Position numbers and translations under genes: made by a program
From: Bigelowiella natans CCMP2755
Taxonomy: Eukaryota > Cercozoa > Chlorarachniophyceae
Direction: 5' to 3'
Length of the DNA stretch: 64,000 nt
Assembly (NCBI GenBank): GCA_000320545.1
Contig: ADNK01002518.1
Location: forward strand, 23,501 to 87,500
Notes under the pieces: model-generated
Seen by the model: only the letters and a program-made list of their open reading frames with translations
What the model was told of the DNA's origin: nothing
The model's database searches: none
Shown: positions 37,739-48,521 of the stretch, piece after piece
Layout: each line of letters starts with the position of its first letter
Numbering within the stretch: the stretch's first letter is position 1

Positions 37739-40700
37739 TTACTCACGCTCACTTCTGACGTTTATATGAGTGCTTTTCATTCTTTTGACATATTTCATTA
37801 GATCCCCAGAAGTGAGATGTTTTGATTTATCGAAGCTTATCACAAGATTGAAAAACTGCATCCATAGCTCAAACGTTCGATCAGTGCAGGCTATCAAATC
37901 TACGGAGATCCTATCCTTAGATTTGAAAAGGAGAGAGAAAGATCTTCGTGAGTACATCTCCTTCTTGTGAATTTTCTTTATTCGGCGTTTGAATAATTGA
38001 GTCTTTTGGCCAACACACACGTCTCTTATACTAGCTATAGGAAAGCTCTTGCTGTGCCGTTTCCTATTTTCTCCCCAGAATAACGTTTTTCCATCATCAC
38101 TTACCCATAGCAGCCTCTCACGTGGACTACCACGTCGCCCATACTTGATAAATGCACTGCCCTTTTTCAGTTCTTCCAATATTACTTCCATTGTGTCGTC
38201 GCTCTTTCCTTGACCAATCGGTGCTTTCAAGTCTTGTGTATTCTCCCTTGTAAGCATGGGTTTCACATCAGCGGCGTCTAAGGGGTTGTTCCCCATTTTT
38301 GACTGCTGCTGCTGCTGCTGCTGCTGTTCTGAGTGTTGCTGGTGCTTCTTTTCTTCTAGCATATTATCTCGTGGCTTATGTACTGCCGCTGCTCCTGTGG
38401 AATCTGCGGGCACAAGCTCTTTTGGATTCTTGCCACCCCCCTTTGTTGCAGCACTCGAATGTACGACGTTGTCATCCCTATCCGGTTCAAACTTCTTTGT
38501 AGTAGTAGCCTTCATATCTCTCTGTAACTTAGAAGCAGACGTATTCTTGCTGTTTGGATCGCCTTCTTCGGTGGCATGTCTAGGTGTCATCATATTAACA
38601 TAGCTTCGATCGAGGAGTTCTTTCTCTTCGCCGCTATGCTGATCATCTTGGCCCTCCTCTGGCTGGAGCTCTTCCAACTGAGATCCTGGTTGCGTATCTG
38701 TTTGAAGAATTGAAACAGAGACGGCAGCAATGGGGTCATTCTCACCATCGTAAACAATTTCTGTATTGTTTCTCTCTCTTGCTGATAGCTTCTGGATCTT
38801 TCCTTGGGATGGCGTCTCTCGTGTCACTACAACAGTCTCTCTTTGCCACTTTGATTCACTTCCTTCATATTCATCAAGAACCGCGCCTGTATCTTCTGCT
38901 TCTGATGCAATTGACGAATACATTTTATTTTCCTTCGTGCTTCTATCTACTTGTTCATCATCGTCATGCTGTGCTAATTCTGGGTCGTCATTTTCACCAA
39001 TATCATCTCTTCTGCTTACATTCTGATCTTGATGCTTTGCATCGATTAATCCTTGCTCATTAGAGGTGTTGGTAGTGGTTATAACCTTGGTGTCAGGACG
39101 ATGATGATGATTATCACCATCAGATGGTTGCAGCTGGGTACTACTTCTTGTATGACTAGCACCACCCCTTTGTTCTAACTCTATGGTATTCCGTCGTTCA
39201 ATTTTGTCGCTTTCGACATCATCATTCTGCTCCTCCTGATGCCACATCCCACTAAGTAGCACGTCCGTTTCCAGCATGCTATCTAATTCATCAAAAACTG
39301 TAGGAATTTTCGAGCCTTGCTGTCTTAACACTGTTTTCTTTTGTTTTTCTTTGTCTCCTCCTCCTTGGCCGACAACAGCATCGTCACCGTTTACCACCTG
39401 CTGGTGCTGCTGCAGTGGATGATAAGTTTGAATCTCCATTGTAGAGTTAGTAGCTGCCATGCCAAATGACAATGGGCTGCTTAAATCAAAAGGGTGCTCC
39501 GACTTTTGCTCATTTTTGCCATTTCTATATTTTTTTCCAGCAGTAGCTATTGAGGCAGGAGTAAGATAGTTTTGCTTTCCATCCCTTATCCACATTTCGA
39601 TGAATTTACCATGAAGGTAACCTGCCACCTCCCCAACGTTGTTACGACGGGAATACGATGACGATGACATATTCGATGCATTACCACTGATCTGATTATT
39701 CAAGGCCATATGCATAATCAAACCCTTTATTTTCCGCTCATAGGGAATTTGCTTTAGCTCGAATGCATGCAAAGCCAAAAGTCCCATGCAGGACGTAAAC
39801 TCAGACAAAGCTAACTTCGATCGATTAGGGTCCTTGAGAATGTTTTTTCTGTCAATAGTTTTTGCCATAAGGAAGTACATTCCAATGTCCAGTGCTGTGA
39901 TGTTCAGGGTTGTAATCGAAAATGCATTGCAAATTTTCAGGAAGGTCTTGAAGTTAATGAGACAAGAATCTGAAGCAGACGTATAGACTTTGATCAGTTT
40001 TTCAAAGAAATCTCGATAGAGATAGAGAACATTTACAACTGACTGCATTCGTAAGAGCTTCAACTTTGGATCAGGGATCCAACGCTTTGCATTAGGTAGT
40101 ATCTTTTGGAATATCAGCTCTTGGACTGCTGCTTGAGAAGAAGACTGCGACGACGTATTTGATTTTTTTGGGTTAGTAGCCTTCTGGTTCTTTTTACTTC
40201 CGCTGAGTATACGACTATGTGCCACTTTCTTCAGTGCTTGAAGGAATTGCTCAAAGGTAACGTATCCCAAAGAAGTTTTAGCATCTGATGCCTTCATGAA
40301 AATAATGTCAACTTCTTGCCTGATGAGGTTTCTATCCAGCTTCTTCGCCGATTCACGATTATTTAGTAGTAGACGGGAATCATGAAGAAGTTGAATGAAT
40401 TGTTTGTTGGACATATGCTCTATTTGTCCTGGTTTCGAGGATTGGAGGCAATAGAACGTGAAAATTCTCCACAACTCATCATATGCGTCGAAGGTGGCAG
40501 CATCATTCGTAGATGTCTGTTGGCGTGATGTTCTCTCTCCCTCCACACTGAAAGGAAGTGTACTCAGCCGGAACCTTCGTTGCATTGTTTCATGAGATCT
40601 AGGGCTCCGCCTGGGACTCTTAACCATTGACTTTTTCTTTCCCACTTTGTGTTTTGGAATATTCTTCCTTTTTGGTAACAATGCCTCGAAGGTGTTGGTT

Positions 40701-41434
40701 GTTGTTTCCTCTCCCCCTTTGTATTGAAGATCGATGCTTAAATCAACTTTTGAGATATCCTCTGTGTTGTAGTCCTCCTGTTCTTCCTCGCTGTCAGGCT
40801 CATCATCTAACTTTGAAGATGGGGACTTTTCTTGTACTATGTCTTCAAGATCTTTTTCCAACTTTTGCCATGCGTCCAGCTTCTTCTCGGTGTTGCCTTT
40901 TCGCGACGAGTTTTGAATTGTCTTCCCAAAAATGTCTCCGCTTGTGGGAAAACTCATCTCTTGAAGAATATTCTCTTCCAGTGAATGCGTCGAGTTTGCT
41001 GTTGTGGCTTTCATAAACGATTCTCTTTTAACAATTCGCGACGAGTTTTGAATTTTCTTCCTAAAAATGTCTCCGCTAGTGGTAAAACTCATCTCTTTTA
41101 TCTGGCTTTTCCTCTTCATTTCATCCCTTTTTTTCTCTTGAAGCATGATTGCCCTGGTCTTCCTGACATAGGGTATGCTACTACCCTTGATGCCTCTGCG
41201 TTTTTTTGGAGAGGTAGTAGTCCTCATTTTGGAATTATACTCACTGTCGTTGGAATTTATAGTGTTTATGGTTGCGTTGAGTAGTTGCGATGAATCCCCC
41301 TTGCTGGTTTCAATCTTCGCTGTTATGCCACTGGTCCCTGCTGTTTTCCGATTATACACACTTGGAATTACCACAAGTATGGATGGGATGTGCGCGACAA
41401 CGAGTGAAATTGTGCATTCGTGTAATATTTCCAA
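37739..41434 (-). CDS. p25-alpha/EF-hand-like and PH domain protein (1231 aa)
   Basis: A single uninterrupted exon, exceptional in this window. Residues about 290-425 ('DELWRIFTFYCLQSSKPG', 'MSNKQFIQLLHDSRLLLN', 'VDIIFMKASDA', 'GYVTFEQFLQALKKVA') resemble the p25-alpha/TPPP fold, an EF-hand-like helical module often found in ciliary and microtubule proteins. A second helical segment follows to about 620. Residues 640-1090 are disordered, acidic and Gln-rich, with a poly-Q run from a CTG repeat near 38300. The C-terminus (about 1120-1220: 'GSAFIKYGRRGSPRERLLWV', 'DDGKTLFWG', 'SIRDVCVGQKT', 'DRTFELWMQFFNLVIS') is a PH domain of the type that binds phosphoinositides. The true start may be the later 'MRTTTSPKKRR'. 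Function unknown; a membrane-cytoskeleton adaptor is a reasonable guess. Confidence 0.85.
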   Translation of the reverse strand: MEILHECTISLVVAHIPSILVVIPSVYNRKTAGTSGITAKIETSKGDSSQLLNATINTINSNDSEYNSKMRTTTSPKKRRGIKGSSIPYVRKTRAIMLQEKKRDEMKRKSQIKEMSFTTSGDIFRKKIQNSSRIVKRESFMKATTANSTHSLEENILQEMSFPTSGDIFGKTIQNSSRKGNTEKKLDAWQKLEKDLEDIVQEKSPSSKLDDEPDSEEEQEDYNTEDISKVDLSIDLQYKGGEETTTNTFEALLPKRKNIPKHKVGKKKSMVKSPRRSPRSHETMQRRFRLSTLPFSVEGERTSRQQTSTNDAATFDAYDELWRIFTFYCLQSSKPGQIEHMSNKQFIQLLHDSRLLLNNRESAKKLDRNLIRQEVDIIFMKASDAKTSLGYVTFEQFLQALKKVAHSRILSGSKKNQKATNPKKSNTSSQSSSQAAVQELIFQKILPNAKRWIPDPKLKLLRMQSVVNVLYLYRDFFEKLIKVYTSASDSCLINFKTFLKICNAFSITTLNITALDIGMYFLMAKTIDRKNILKDPNRSKLALSEFTSCMGLLALHAFELKQIPYERKIKGLIMHMALNNQISGNASNMSSSSYSRRNNVGEVAGYLHGKFIEMWIRDGKQNYLTPASIATAGKKYRNGKNEQKSEHPFDLSSPLSFGMAATNSTMEIQTYHPLQQHQQVVNGDDAVVGQGGGDKEKQKKTVLRQQGSKIPTVFDELDSMLETDVLLSGMWHQEEQNDDVESDKIERRNTIELEQRGGASHTRSSTQLQPSDGDNHHHRPDTKVITTTNTSNEQGLIDAKHQDQNVSRRDDIGENDDPELAQHDDDEQVDRSTKENKMYSSIASEAEDTGAVLDEYEGSESKWQRETVVVTRETPSQGKIQKLSARERNNTEIVYDGENDPIAAVSVSILQTDTQPGSQLEELQPEEGQDDQHSGEEKELLDRSYVNMMTPRHATEEGDPNSKNTSASKLQRDMKATTTKKFEPDRDDNVVHSSAATKGGGKNPKELVPADSTGAAAVHKPRDNMLEEKKHQQHSEQQQQQQQQSKMGNNPLDAADVKPMLTRENTQDLKAPIGQGKSDDTMEVILEELKKGSAFIKYGRRGSPRERLLWVSDDGKTLFWGENRKRHSKSFPIASIRDVCVGQKTQLFKRRIKKIHKKEMYSRRSFSLLFKSKDRISVDLIACTDRTFELWMQFFNLVISFDKSKHLTSGDLMKYVKRMKSTHINVRSERE

Positions 41435-42597
41435 ATAAATTTAATTGAAACCTTTTCGTGTCCTTATTCTTGCATAAACAACGCCATCAGGAAGCTGCGA
41501 CATCCACAAAGAGCACTTCTCCATGGAAGGCCATGAACATGCATCACCTAATTGAAGATATTGAGAATCTATTCCATCTCGATGTACAAATCATTTTGGG
41601 AATGATATTACTGTCATGTAACTCCACATATTTAGCGCTACAATTCCATGCGCTACCGACCTACCATAAATAATTCAAAATCAATCGAGATATTGCAATC
41701 TTAATACTACGTTACCATTTCAGCGAGTTGGCCAAAGGTCGCATTTTGAGCGAGTTCAAATGACCTCTGATCCCCACGAAAACGCACCACTACGACTGTA
41801 AATCATACAACTAATAACCACTATTGTTCATTGAAAACAAAGAGGAAGCTACCTAAGTCGTCGCCACTCATTTCTTGTGCTGCAAACGACTATTAGGAAT
41901 CGACTGGATCCTTCTGTGGAGCAACCTTTCGGAGGAGAAGAAGCACAAGTAGACTACTCTCCTCTCACTATACTAAATCTAGATCTTCGATCGTGGATAT
42001 TAAACGGGTGTGTCTGTCGTCTCTCAAGACGATTGTCTTCAACGTCGGTTTCGGCTGTAACGAACAAAGCCTTTTTAGTCCGAGAAGATCTCGAGACGTA
42101 ATCGAGATGGGATGCACCCGTTTGGATCTCCACGGAATCTCCGTATTCATGTGTGCCTAATCTTCGCTAAGATATCCAATGGGGCTTGACTTAGCAGGAA
42201 AACATAGACGTAAATGTTCAAATTACAATAAAACGGTATATCCGGTATTTGATAAGTAGGTAAAGAAATTGGTTATTTTCCTGCGACGACATTAATTTGA
42301 GGCTATTTTATTGAACACTACTGTACGTTAAGAGACTACTCAAAAGACCAGACAGGAAGGAGGTCCGGATGATGGGAAAGTAATGATTATGATGACGATG
42401 ACGATGGCGTGTTGAGATAAAGACCAGCACATTCTTCCTTTTGGCCATGTTTCACCCTGACTCCAAGAAAAGGTCTTTAATTCTCTTATGAATTCCTGAA
42501 AAAAATGGTTAAGGCTAAGCCATTATTATTGAAATATTCCACCAGTTTATTCATTGCACTGCCGACGGTTTGATGTGTTTTCAGCGGGCGAGAGGGC
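41435..42597. promoter_or_regulatory. Divergent promoter region, PH-domain gene/CAF1
   Basis: Outward-facing starts flank this gap. It is AT-rich and lacks the palindromic words of the 3' islands. An ORF at 41877-42101 and an imperfect inverted repeat ('aaacgggtg' near 42003 with 'cacccgttt' near 42115) are present. The ORF has no recognisable domain and is probably chance. A second short leader exon for CAF1 cannot be excluded. Confidence 0.45.
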
Positions 42598-43805
42598 ATG
42601 TTCAAGCGAGGCTTCAATGATGGGGGCTACAATTCAACATCTGGAATAGAGGAACATGAGAAAAAATTTTCTAACATTCAAGACGTGTACGCAGATAATC
42701 TTCAGGAGGAGATGGACAAAATTGTGGAAATTGTTGAGGACTACCCATATGTTGCAATCGGTACGTTCTATAAGTCGTTATATTTATCATAATGTATTTT
42801 TTTCTGTACTCTCTGTTGCAAGTATTTTTTTTTAACCATTACATTTGAATCACCAGTATGTATTGATTTCTTTGTCGTCGTCTTCTTCACTATTTACTGC
42901 TACTTAGATACCGAATTTCCTGGTGTGGTTGCGAAGCCAGTAGGGAAATTCAACACCAGCAGCGAGTATCGTTACAGGCAGCTGAAGTGTAATGTCGATC
43001 TTCTTAATATTATTCAACTTGGAATCTCATTCTACGACAAGAATGGAAAGAGGCGACCAGGAGTTTGCACTTGGCAATTCAACTTCAAATTTAACTTAGA
43101 GTAATAATACTACATGATTAAAGATATACTACAATTTGAGGCACATTTCCATGTCCCAAAAATCTGTTTTCAAACTAGTTTGTCTACTATATTTTAGTGT
43201 GGATATGTACGCTCAAGACTCGATAGATTTGTTGACAAAGTCTGGGTTAAACTTCGAGCTTCATGAAGAGAAAGGCATCGATGTGAATGAATTTGGAGCA
43301 TTGCTTATCACCTCAGGATTAGTACTAACAGAAGATGTTTGTTGGATATCCTTCCATGGAGGATATGATTATGGTTACCTTCTCAAAGTTTTGACGAACA
43401 ACCGTCTTCCAGAGAAGGAATCCGAATTCTTCGAGTTGTATCATACTTTTTTCATCAAATCCTACGATTTAAAGTACATGATGAAAAGTTGTGAGGACCT
43501 CAAGGGTGGTCTTGACAAACTAGCCGATGACTTGAAGGTAATTCTCTCTTGGAGTGCTGCAGCGTTTTCATGATCATGAATCCTATCCAATGTACATATC
43601 ATTGCAGGTTGTACGAATAGGACCTCAACATCAGGCTGGTAGCGACAGTCTCTTGACAGCAGCTTCTTTCTTTAGCATGCGAGAGCAATATTTCGAGAAC
43701 ATGATTGATGAGGACAAATTCATGGGAGTGCTATTCGGATTGGGCGAGGGTGGCCCAACACCAAGTCCCAAAACTCAGCGACCCATTAACGCCAAATCGT
43801 CGTAA
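42598..43805 (+). CDS. CNOT7: CCR4-NOT deadenylase subunit CAF1/POP2 (297 aa)
   Basis: Four exons join in phase: 42598-42760, 42908-43100, 43198-43537, 43608-43805. This is the DEDD-family 3'-5' exoribonuclease of the CCR4-NOT complex, which shortens mRNA poly(A) tails in the cytoplasm. Catalytic residues are all visible: Asp and Glu in 'AIDTEFPGVV', Asp in 'FHGGYDYGYLLKVL', and the final His/Asp in 'IGPQHQAGSDSLLTAASFF'. Other family landmarks: 'RYRQLKCNVDLLNIIQLGIS', 'TWQFNFKFNLDVDMYAQDSI', 'DVNEFGALLITSGLVL'. Length equals the usual 285-300 residues. Introns are short and repeat-free. The ATG at 42598 is the first in frame and gives a 15-20 residue N-terminal tail as in many homologues. 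Confidence 0.97.
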
Positions 43806-44985
43806 TAAGTGTATTGCACCTCATTCATGACATGAGGGGACAGAGGGGATCCAGGACACCAATACGTCGTGGCAACGAACGAGACAATCATTGATGATCA
43901 TCCAAATGGTTTGAAAAATAAGTTCGCCAGCACTCATCAACTTGGAAGTGATCATTACTATATTTCTATCTACAACGTGAAAATCAAGCTGCTCTTTGCA
44001 AACATATGTCCATGCAGTCTTGATCGTGAAAATGTTACAAATGTGCACATATGTATATACACACATAAATGCATATATGTGTAGATATCTAGATGTGTGC
44101 ATGTGCGTGTTTGTGTGTTTTGGGGGGAGGAGGGGGTGAGAGCGGTGAAGCACTCTGCTCTGCGACATCATCCGATGCGTACAGCTGCACAGCCGCGCCG
44201 TGAGCGCCGCATGAATGTTCAATACTCTATAACTCTAGCTGTCGCACACAGCAAGACAGTCACGTACGCACGGGATTTTTTAGATTTTGCGTCGCTGGGC
44301 CATAGTTGTCCGAGTCGTGAGAGCTGTACGTGTGCCCATATCTGATATATAGCCATGCGTGCGTGTGTAGATATAGCCATGCGTGCGTGTGTTACGTTGT
44401 GCTGGAGCCAAGGCACGCTAGCATATGCACACCTAGACATACTAGCTAGCTAGCACGTGCTCTGTAGCCCTCATAATTAGGCTGCACATTGCACGCACTA
44501 CTACGTGCTAGACTAGACGCACAGCAGCATGTGACACGTGGTGCTTATCATCAGCAATCCGCCATCGCACAGGACATGTCTAGATGTAGCTACATGGTAT
44601 TAAATTATTGCGACATGCAAGTCTGTACACATACGCCATGCGCCATGCTATGCGTACGTAACGGCGACGACTAGCACGTAGCGGCCTGGCTAGCTGGGCA
44701 TAGCTAGATAGCATCTGCTTAGTTGATTTAATTGTGCTTACTCGCTTTTTTGCAACGCAAGCTAGCTAGCTAGCAAGGCACCGTTGATATGTGCTTAAAT
44801 TTGCGTAAATTTGCTCCATCATGGACCGTTGAGTCTGTCTGAGTAGCTGTGTGTCAAAATGCATCACCAGCAACTCACAGCATATATATTCACATACGAC
44901 GCAGTTTTGCTCCATGGTATGTGCAGAAATTTGTTGGTATTCCTCTGCAGAGACTTTCATTATTTGGCGATAGAGTAGTAACAAG
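43806..44985. other. Convergent intergenic island G
   Basis: The gap lies between the 3' ends of CAF1 and the DUF4291 gene. From about 44090 it is dominated by palindromic words ('actagctagctagcacgtg' near 44440, 'ctagctagctagcaagg' near 44761). A perfect 23-bp tandem duplication of an 'atagccatgcgtgcgtgtgt' unit lies at about 44348-44394. Small ORFs on both strands share this biased composition and were rejected. Confidence 0.6.
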
Positions 44986-46257
44986 CTAGGAAACTTTGGA
45001 GCACTCTGATAGTCGGATTTCCTGGGCCAAATCCTCAGGAAGTCCGGCAAATATTCGCTCGCGGGCAACCCACAAATTTTTAATTTTGTGAGCCTGTTTT
45101 TCTTTTGATTTGTTGAGAATTCTGCTCTGCTCCCTCACAAAAGGAGTTACGTCAGTTATTTTAAGAATCGGAGTTTTACCTTTTCCAGACGCATATTCTT
45201 CAGCAAGTTCTCCCTTTTTAGAAGATGTGTCTCAATCACATGGGTAAAAGGCTGGCGTTAAATTCAAGAACCACACCTTTATGCCAATCTGAATTGCTTT
45301 TCGGTAAAGATGTTTCTCACCTCGAGGCAAATGATCAGGATCCCATTGTAGCCGGCACGGTTTATTTCCTTTGTTTACGAAGATGACAATACTTACCATA
45401 CCATGAAGCCTGTCCTAGTCTCGAGATTAGTTTGAGTTACCTTTGGCGCATTTAGATCCGTTTTCATTCTTGGCATATTTTCCATGCTGTGTCGACTTGG
45501 CAGCCCGCAACAGCCGTTCGAAAAAATTTCTCTTAATCCAAATGCCGAGTATGACCTAATTCCATGTAATGATGCTATTGTGACTTCCTTTTTCGTTGAA
45601 GAAATTTGAATGACCTCTTGGTTTTTCTTACATGCCCAACCAGATCTGTACATCATCCAAAGGAAATTAGTTTTTATCCAAGTCATCCTAGTTGTCTTGT
45701 AGCTTTTACACCCTGCAACAAAAAATATTGTCTTGCGTGAAGTATAATGCATGAGAGAATACAGACAGACCTTCAAAACTTTGATGCAAAGTAGCATACT
45801 CTGCAATTTCAGGCTTGAATGCCTTAAATAGATACGAAAACCATATTTATTGTTCACATCATAAATCTAAATTTGAACAGACTGCACAACCTGATATACT
45901 AGTATAGCCTTGTCTGTATACTGTGCCATGATGTGCCTCCCTCTCTGTGGCCACATGTCTACGGCCTCACAATACTTTTCTGATTCAAATCTAAATTCAC
46001 GGATCTTCGTGTCAGTTTCAGGCTTCGAATCTTTCACAGATCCAGCTACAACTTTCGAGGGGACATCTTGCAAGGGATTTCTGCATTCAGAAAAAATGCA
46101 ATTATATCCTTTTCCCTTTTCATTAAATTTGAAGTTATATGGCATACCTTTCTACACTCTCCGAGTTATTGGTATCAAACAATTTCTGCTCGTTTACTTC
46201 CATTTGTAACTTGATGCCCGTTCCTTTGTTCCACAAATCTACAATTCCTGAGCCCAT
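44986..46257 (-). CDS. DUF4291 family protein (about 329 aa)
   Basis: Six exons join in phase: 46257-46148, 46080-45891, 45822-45771, 45712-45441, 45414-45277, 45213-44986. Family landmarks in order: 'RHIMAQYTDKAILVYQAFKP' (the 'xxAxYxDxxIxVYQAxxP' opening), 'TTRMTWIKTNFLWMMYRSGW' (the signature segment), 'CRLQWDPDHLPRGEKHLYRK' then 'AIQIGIKGELAEEY', and 'ILKITDVTPFVREQ'. The molecular function of DUF4291 is not known to me; the family is mainly bacterial, with fungal and other eukaryotic members. An N-terminal extension of about 75 residues and a C-terminal helical tail are added here. The fourth intron is problematic: the simplest in-frame join needs a 26-nt intron (45415-45440); a roughly 145-nt intron using a donor in 'GIRSY' and acceptor at 45412 also keeps frame and gives a more family-like spacing. 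Confidence 0.85.
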
Positions 46258-46297
46258 GTTATGGTATTTGTGTGTAAAGGGAGCTTCACTTTACAAC

Positions 46298-46331
<34 letters not shown>

Positions 46332-46370
46332 ATAGCAGTATCAGGGTGTTGCAGCAGCTGGCTGGAGAAA

Positions 46371-46425
<55 letters not shown>

Positions 46426-46446
46426 ACACACACATCACACACACAC
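46371..46446. repeat. Long interrupted (CA)n microsatellite
   Basis: About 38 CA units with a few interruptions, just upstream of the DUF4291 gene. Confidence 0.95.
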
Positions 46447-46812
46447 GGGTCTCTTCGGCGTATGAAAGAATTGTGAACTTTCCAAGAAAAATATTGGAAG
46501 AGAATATCTGTACGCGCTTTAATAAACAACAAAATAAAAATATGGATCATCATTCTTTTATATTTTCTTTTTCATTGAGATATTTTGAGTTTTTCCATGT
46601 CGCATGTTGTTTTTGGATTTTTTCCTTTCCTTAATGATACCATCCTTAAAGTTGATGTATGTGTTTTCTCAGAAATAAATACGAGATAGATCTAATAAAG
46701 TGATGCATGTGAAAATAGTTAATACAAGTAATGTTTGCACGATGTATGCCGTATAATTATTTATCAGCAAACAAATATTTATCGGCAATTATGTTGTCTT
46801 CATATTTCATAC

Positions 46813-47090
46813 CTATTGTGTGCTGTATGGGTTCAGGAGCAGGAGGATCGATTTCGTCTTAAGTTGTCTGGCTCTGTGTGACAGTAGGATCCTTTTCTTT
46901 TCACCAATCAAGGCATAAATAATGAGATTAACCATAATAAAGGAGTAGCCACCAATCAGGCCAAATGGAGATGTGATAATGATGGTGAAGAAGAAGATTA
47001 AGATGGTGTATTTTCATCATCGCACGCATGCTTGGAGACAATGTATGCCATTCTTCTGCGTTGGATTTCTCTGCTCCCTCGTCCTCTTCT
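46813..47090 (-). pseudogene. Possible frameshifted membrane-protein exon
   Basis: Minus-strand 47013-46813 encodes 'TILIFFFTIIITSPFGLIGG', 'YSFIMVNLIIYALIGEKKR' and a basic tail 'RARQLKTKSILLLLNP', ending at a stop; two membrane spans are likely. Immediately upstream (about 47090-47015) another frame reads 'EDEGAEKSNAEEWHTLSPSM' after a good acceptor. The two frames meet at an AAAA run, and losing one A would fuse them. Either this is a decayed gene fragment, a frameshift, or two unrelated open stretches. I do not recognise a family. Confidence 0.3.
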
Positions 47091-47167
47091 GTACGGTTTT
47101 CTATACACAGGTTGTCATATCGAATATCTTTTGTCCCCCTGTATCACTAAGTGATGATGCATTATAA

Positions 47168-47643
47168 ATGACTGTAAAGGGACAACAGGAGAAGATCGAA
47201 AGGAGTTTCGCTCGTAAGTTGGATAAAGTTGTAGATCCATTGAAAAATATTAAAAGGTCAGCAGCAGCAGTAGCAGTATTATATTTATTATTATTATTAT
47301 TGGTGGTAGTAGTAGAATTAGTACTAGTTGTGGTACTGGTGATAGCAACAACAACGGTTGTTGTGATTGTAGAAGAAGAAGAAGTAGTAGTAGCAGTAGT
47401 AGTAGTAATAGTGGTAGTAGTGGTGATAGCAGTGGTGGCATTGATAGTGACAATAGCAGTGGGAGGAGTAGCAGTAGTGAGAGTAGTTGATGTAGCTGTA
47501 GCACATATAGCATAATACATGCACCTAATGCTTATAGTACATATAGGAGGATAAATGGTAGTTTCATACATACACCTAGATGTTGCGTACTTATCGTTGT
47601 ACAGGATGAGGAGGGGAAGTGTATGTGTGTGTGTGTGTGTGTC

Positions 47644-47695
<52 letters not shown>

Positions 47696-47869
47696 AGAGA
47701 ATTCGTTGTGGATAATACTACTACTGAGGGGGGTTGAGTGCTAATAGGATAGAACAATGAAATAGATAAGAACGTACTTGATGCTGCTGCTGCTACTGCT
47801 GCTGCTTGATGTGTAGATGGAAACCGAAGGCCTTAAAAAGAAAACAAAGGGGAACAACTTGTAACCCAG

Positions 47870-47905
<36 letters not shown>

Positions 47906-48378
47906 CCTCTTCCATCGATAAGCAGCCACCTTCTTCACATTGCCTATCTACTACTAGCAAAGAGGAGGAGGAGGAGGAGGAGGAGGAGGAGGAAGAACAA
48001 GACACAATGGAGAACAGTCCTCCGCCAGAACATCATCATGAATCTAAAGTAGCAGATGCTGATGACGCCGACTATAAGATCAAGTCAAGGTCTCATGCGG
48101 TTGAAATGATTTCCGGACTTGAAAATGAACTTGAGGTAGGACGTAGTATTACTATTACTCTTTAGAAGCAACTTAAAACCTAAGGGAAAATGAGGAGGAG
48201 GAGGTAGTAGCAGCATTAATAAGAGACGGCGTGCTATACACACACACACACACACACACATGCAGATACGCATATGGGGTTTTTGTATCATTATAATTAC
48301 AGATTGATGCTGTGACGTACATTCTGCGCCGACTATTAAAGATTCCTACAGGTAGCAGTTGTTGTTGTTGTTGTTGTT

Positions 48379-48409
<31 letters not shown>

Positions 48410-48489
48410 AGAATTTTTTCGCATACTACTTCTGGCTCTGGATTTTTAGCTACGTGCTCCTTCTTCATCATTATCGTTATCGTGCCACA

Positions 48490-48521
<32 letters not shown>

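Larger units (their letters stand above)
46258..47167. other. Divergent region with CA/TAG repeats and a membrane ORF
   Basis: Starts of the DUF4291 and PDZ genes face away from each other here. (TAG)n lies at 46299-46330 and a long (CA)n at 46371-46446. At 46813-47013 the minus strand has a clearly hydrophobic open frame, listed separately. No palindromic 3'-type island is present. Confidence 0.5.

Noticed and set aside
38256-38603. + strand ORFs opposite the PH-domain gene
   Set aside because: Cys/Ser/Leu runs are antisense of the Gln/Glu-rich linker of the 1231-aa protein.
44340-44470. Palindromic 'ctagctagctag' and 'gcatgc' words as a tRNA or structured RNA gene
   Set aside because: No cloverleaf, no T-loop GTTCRA-type box and no Pol III terminator in a sensible position; the words are spread over the whole island.
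47101-47757. 218-codon Thr-rich minus-strand ORF
   Set aside because: Almost entirely antisense of GTA/GTG/AGT repeats in the long first intron of the PDZ gene; no compositionally normal segment.
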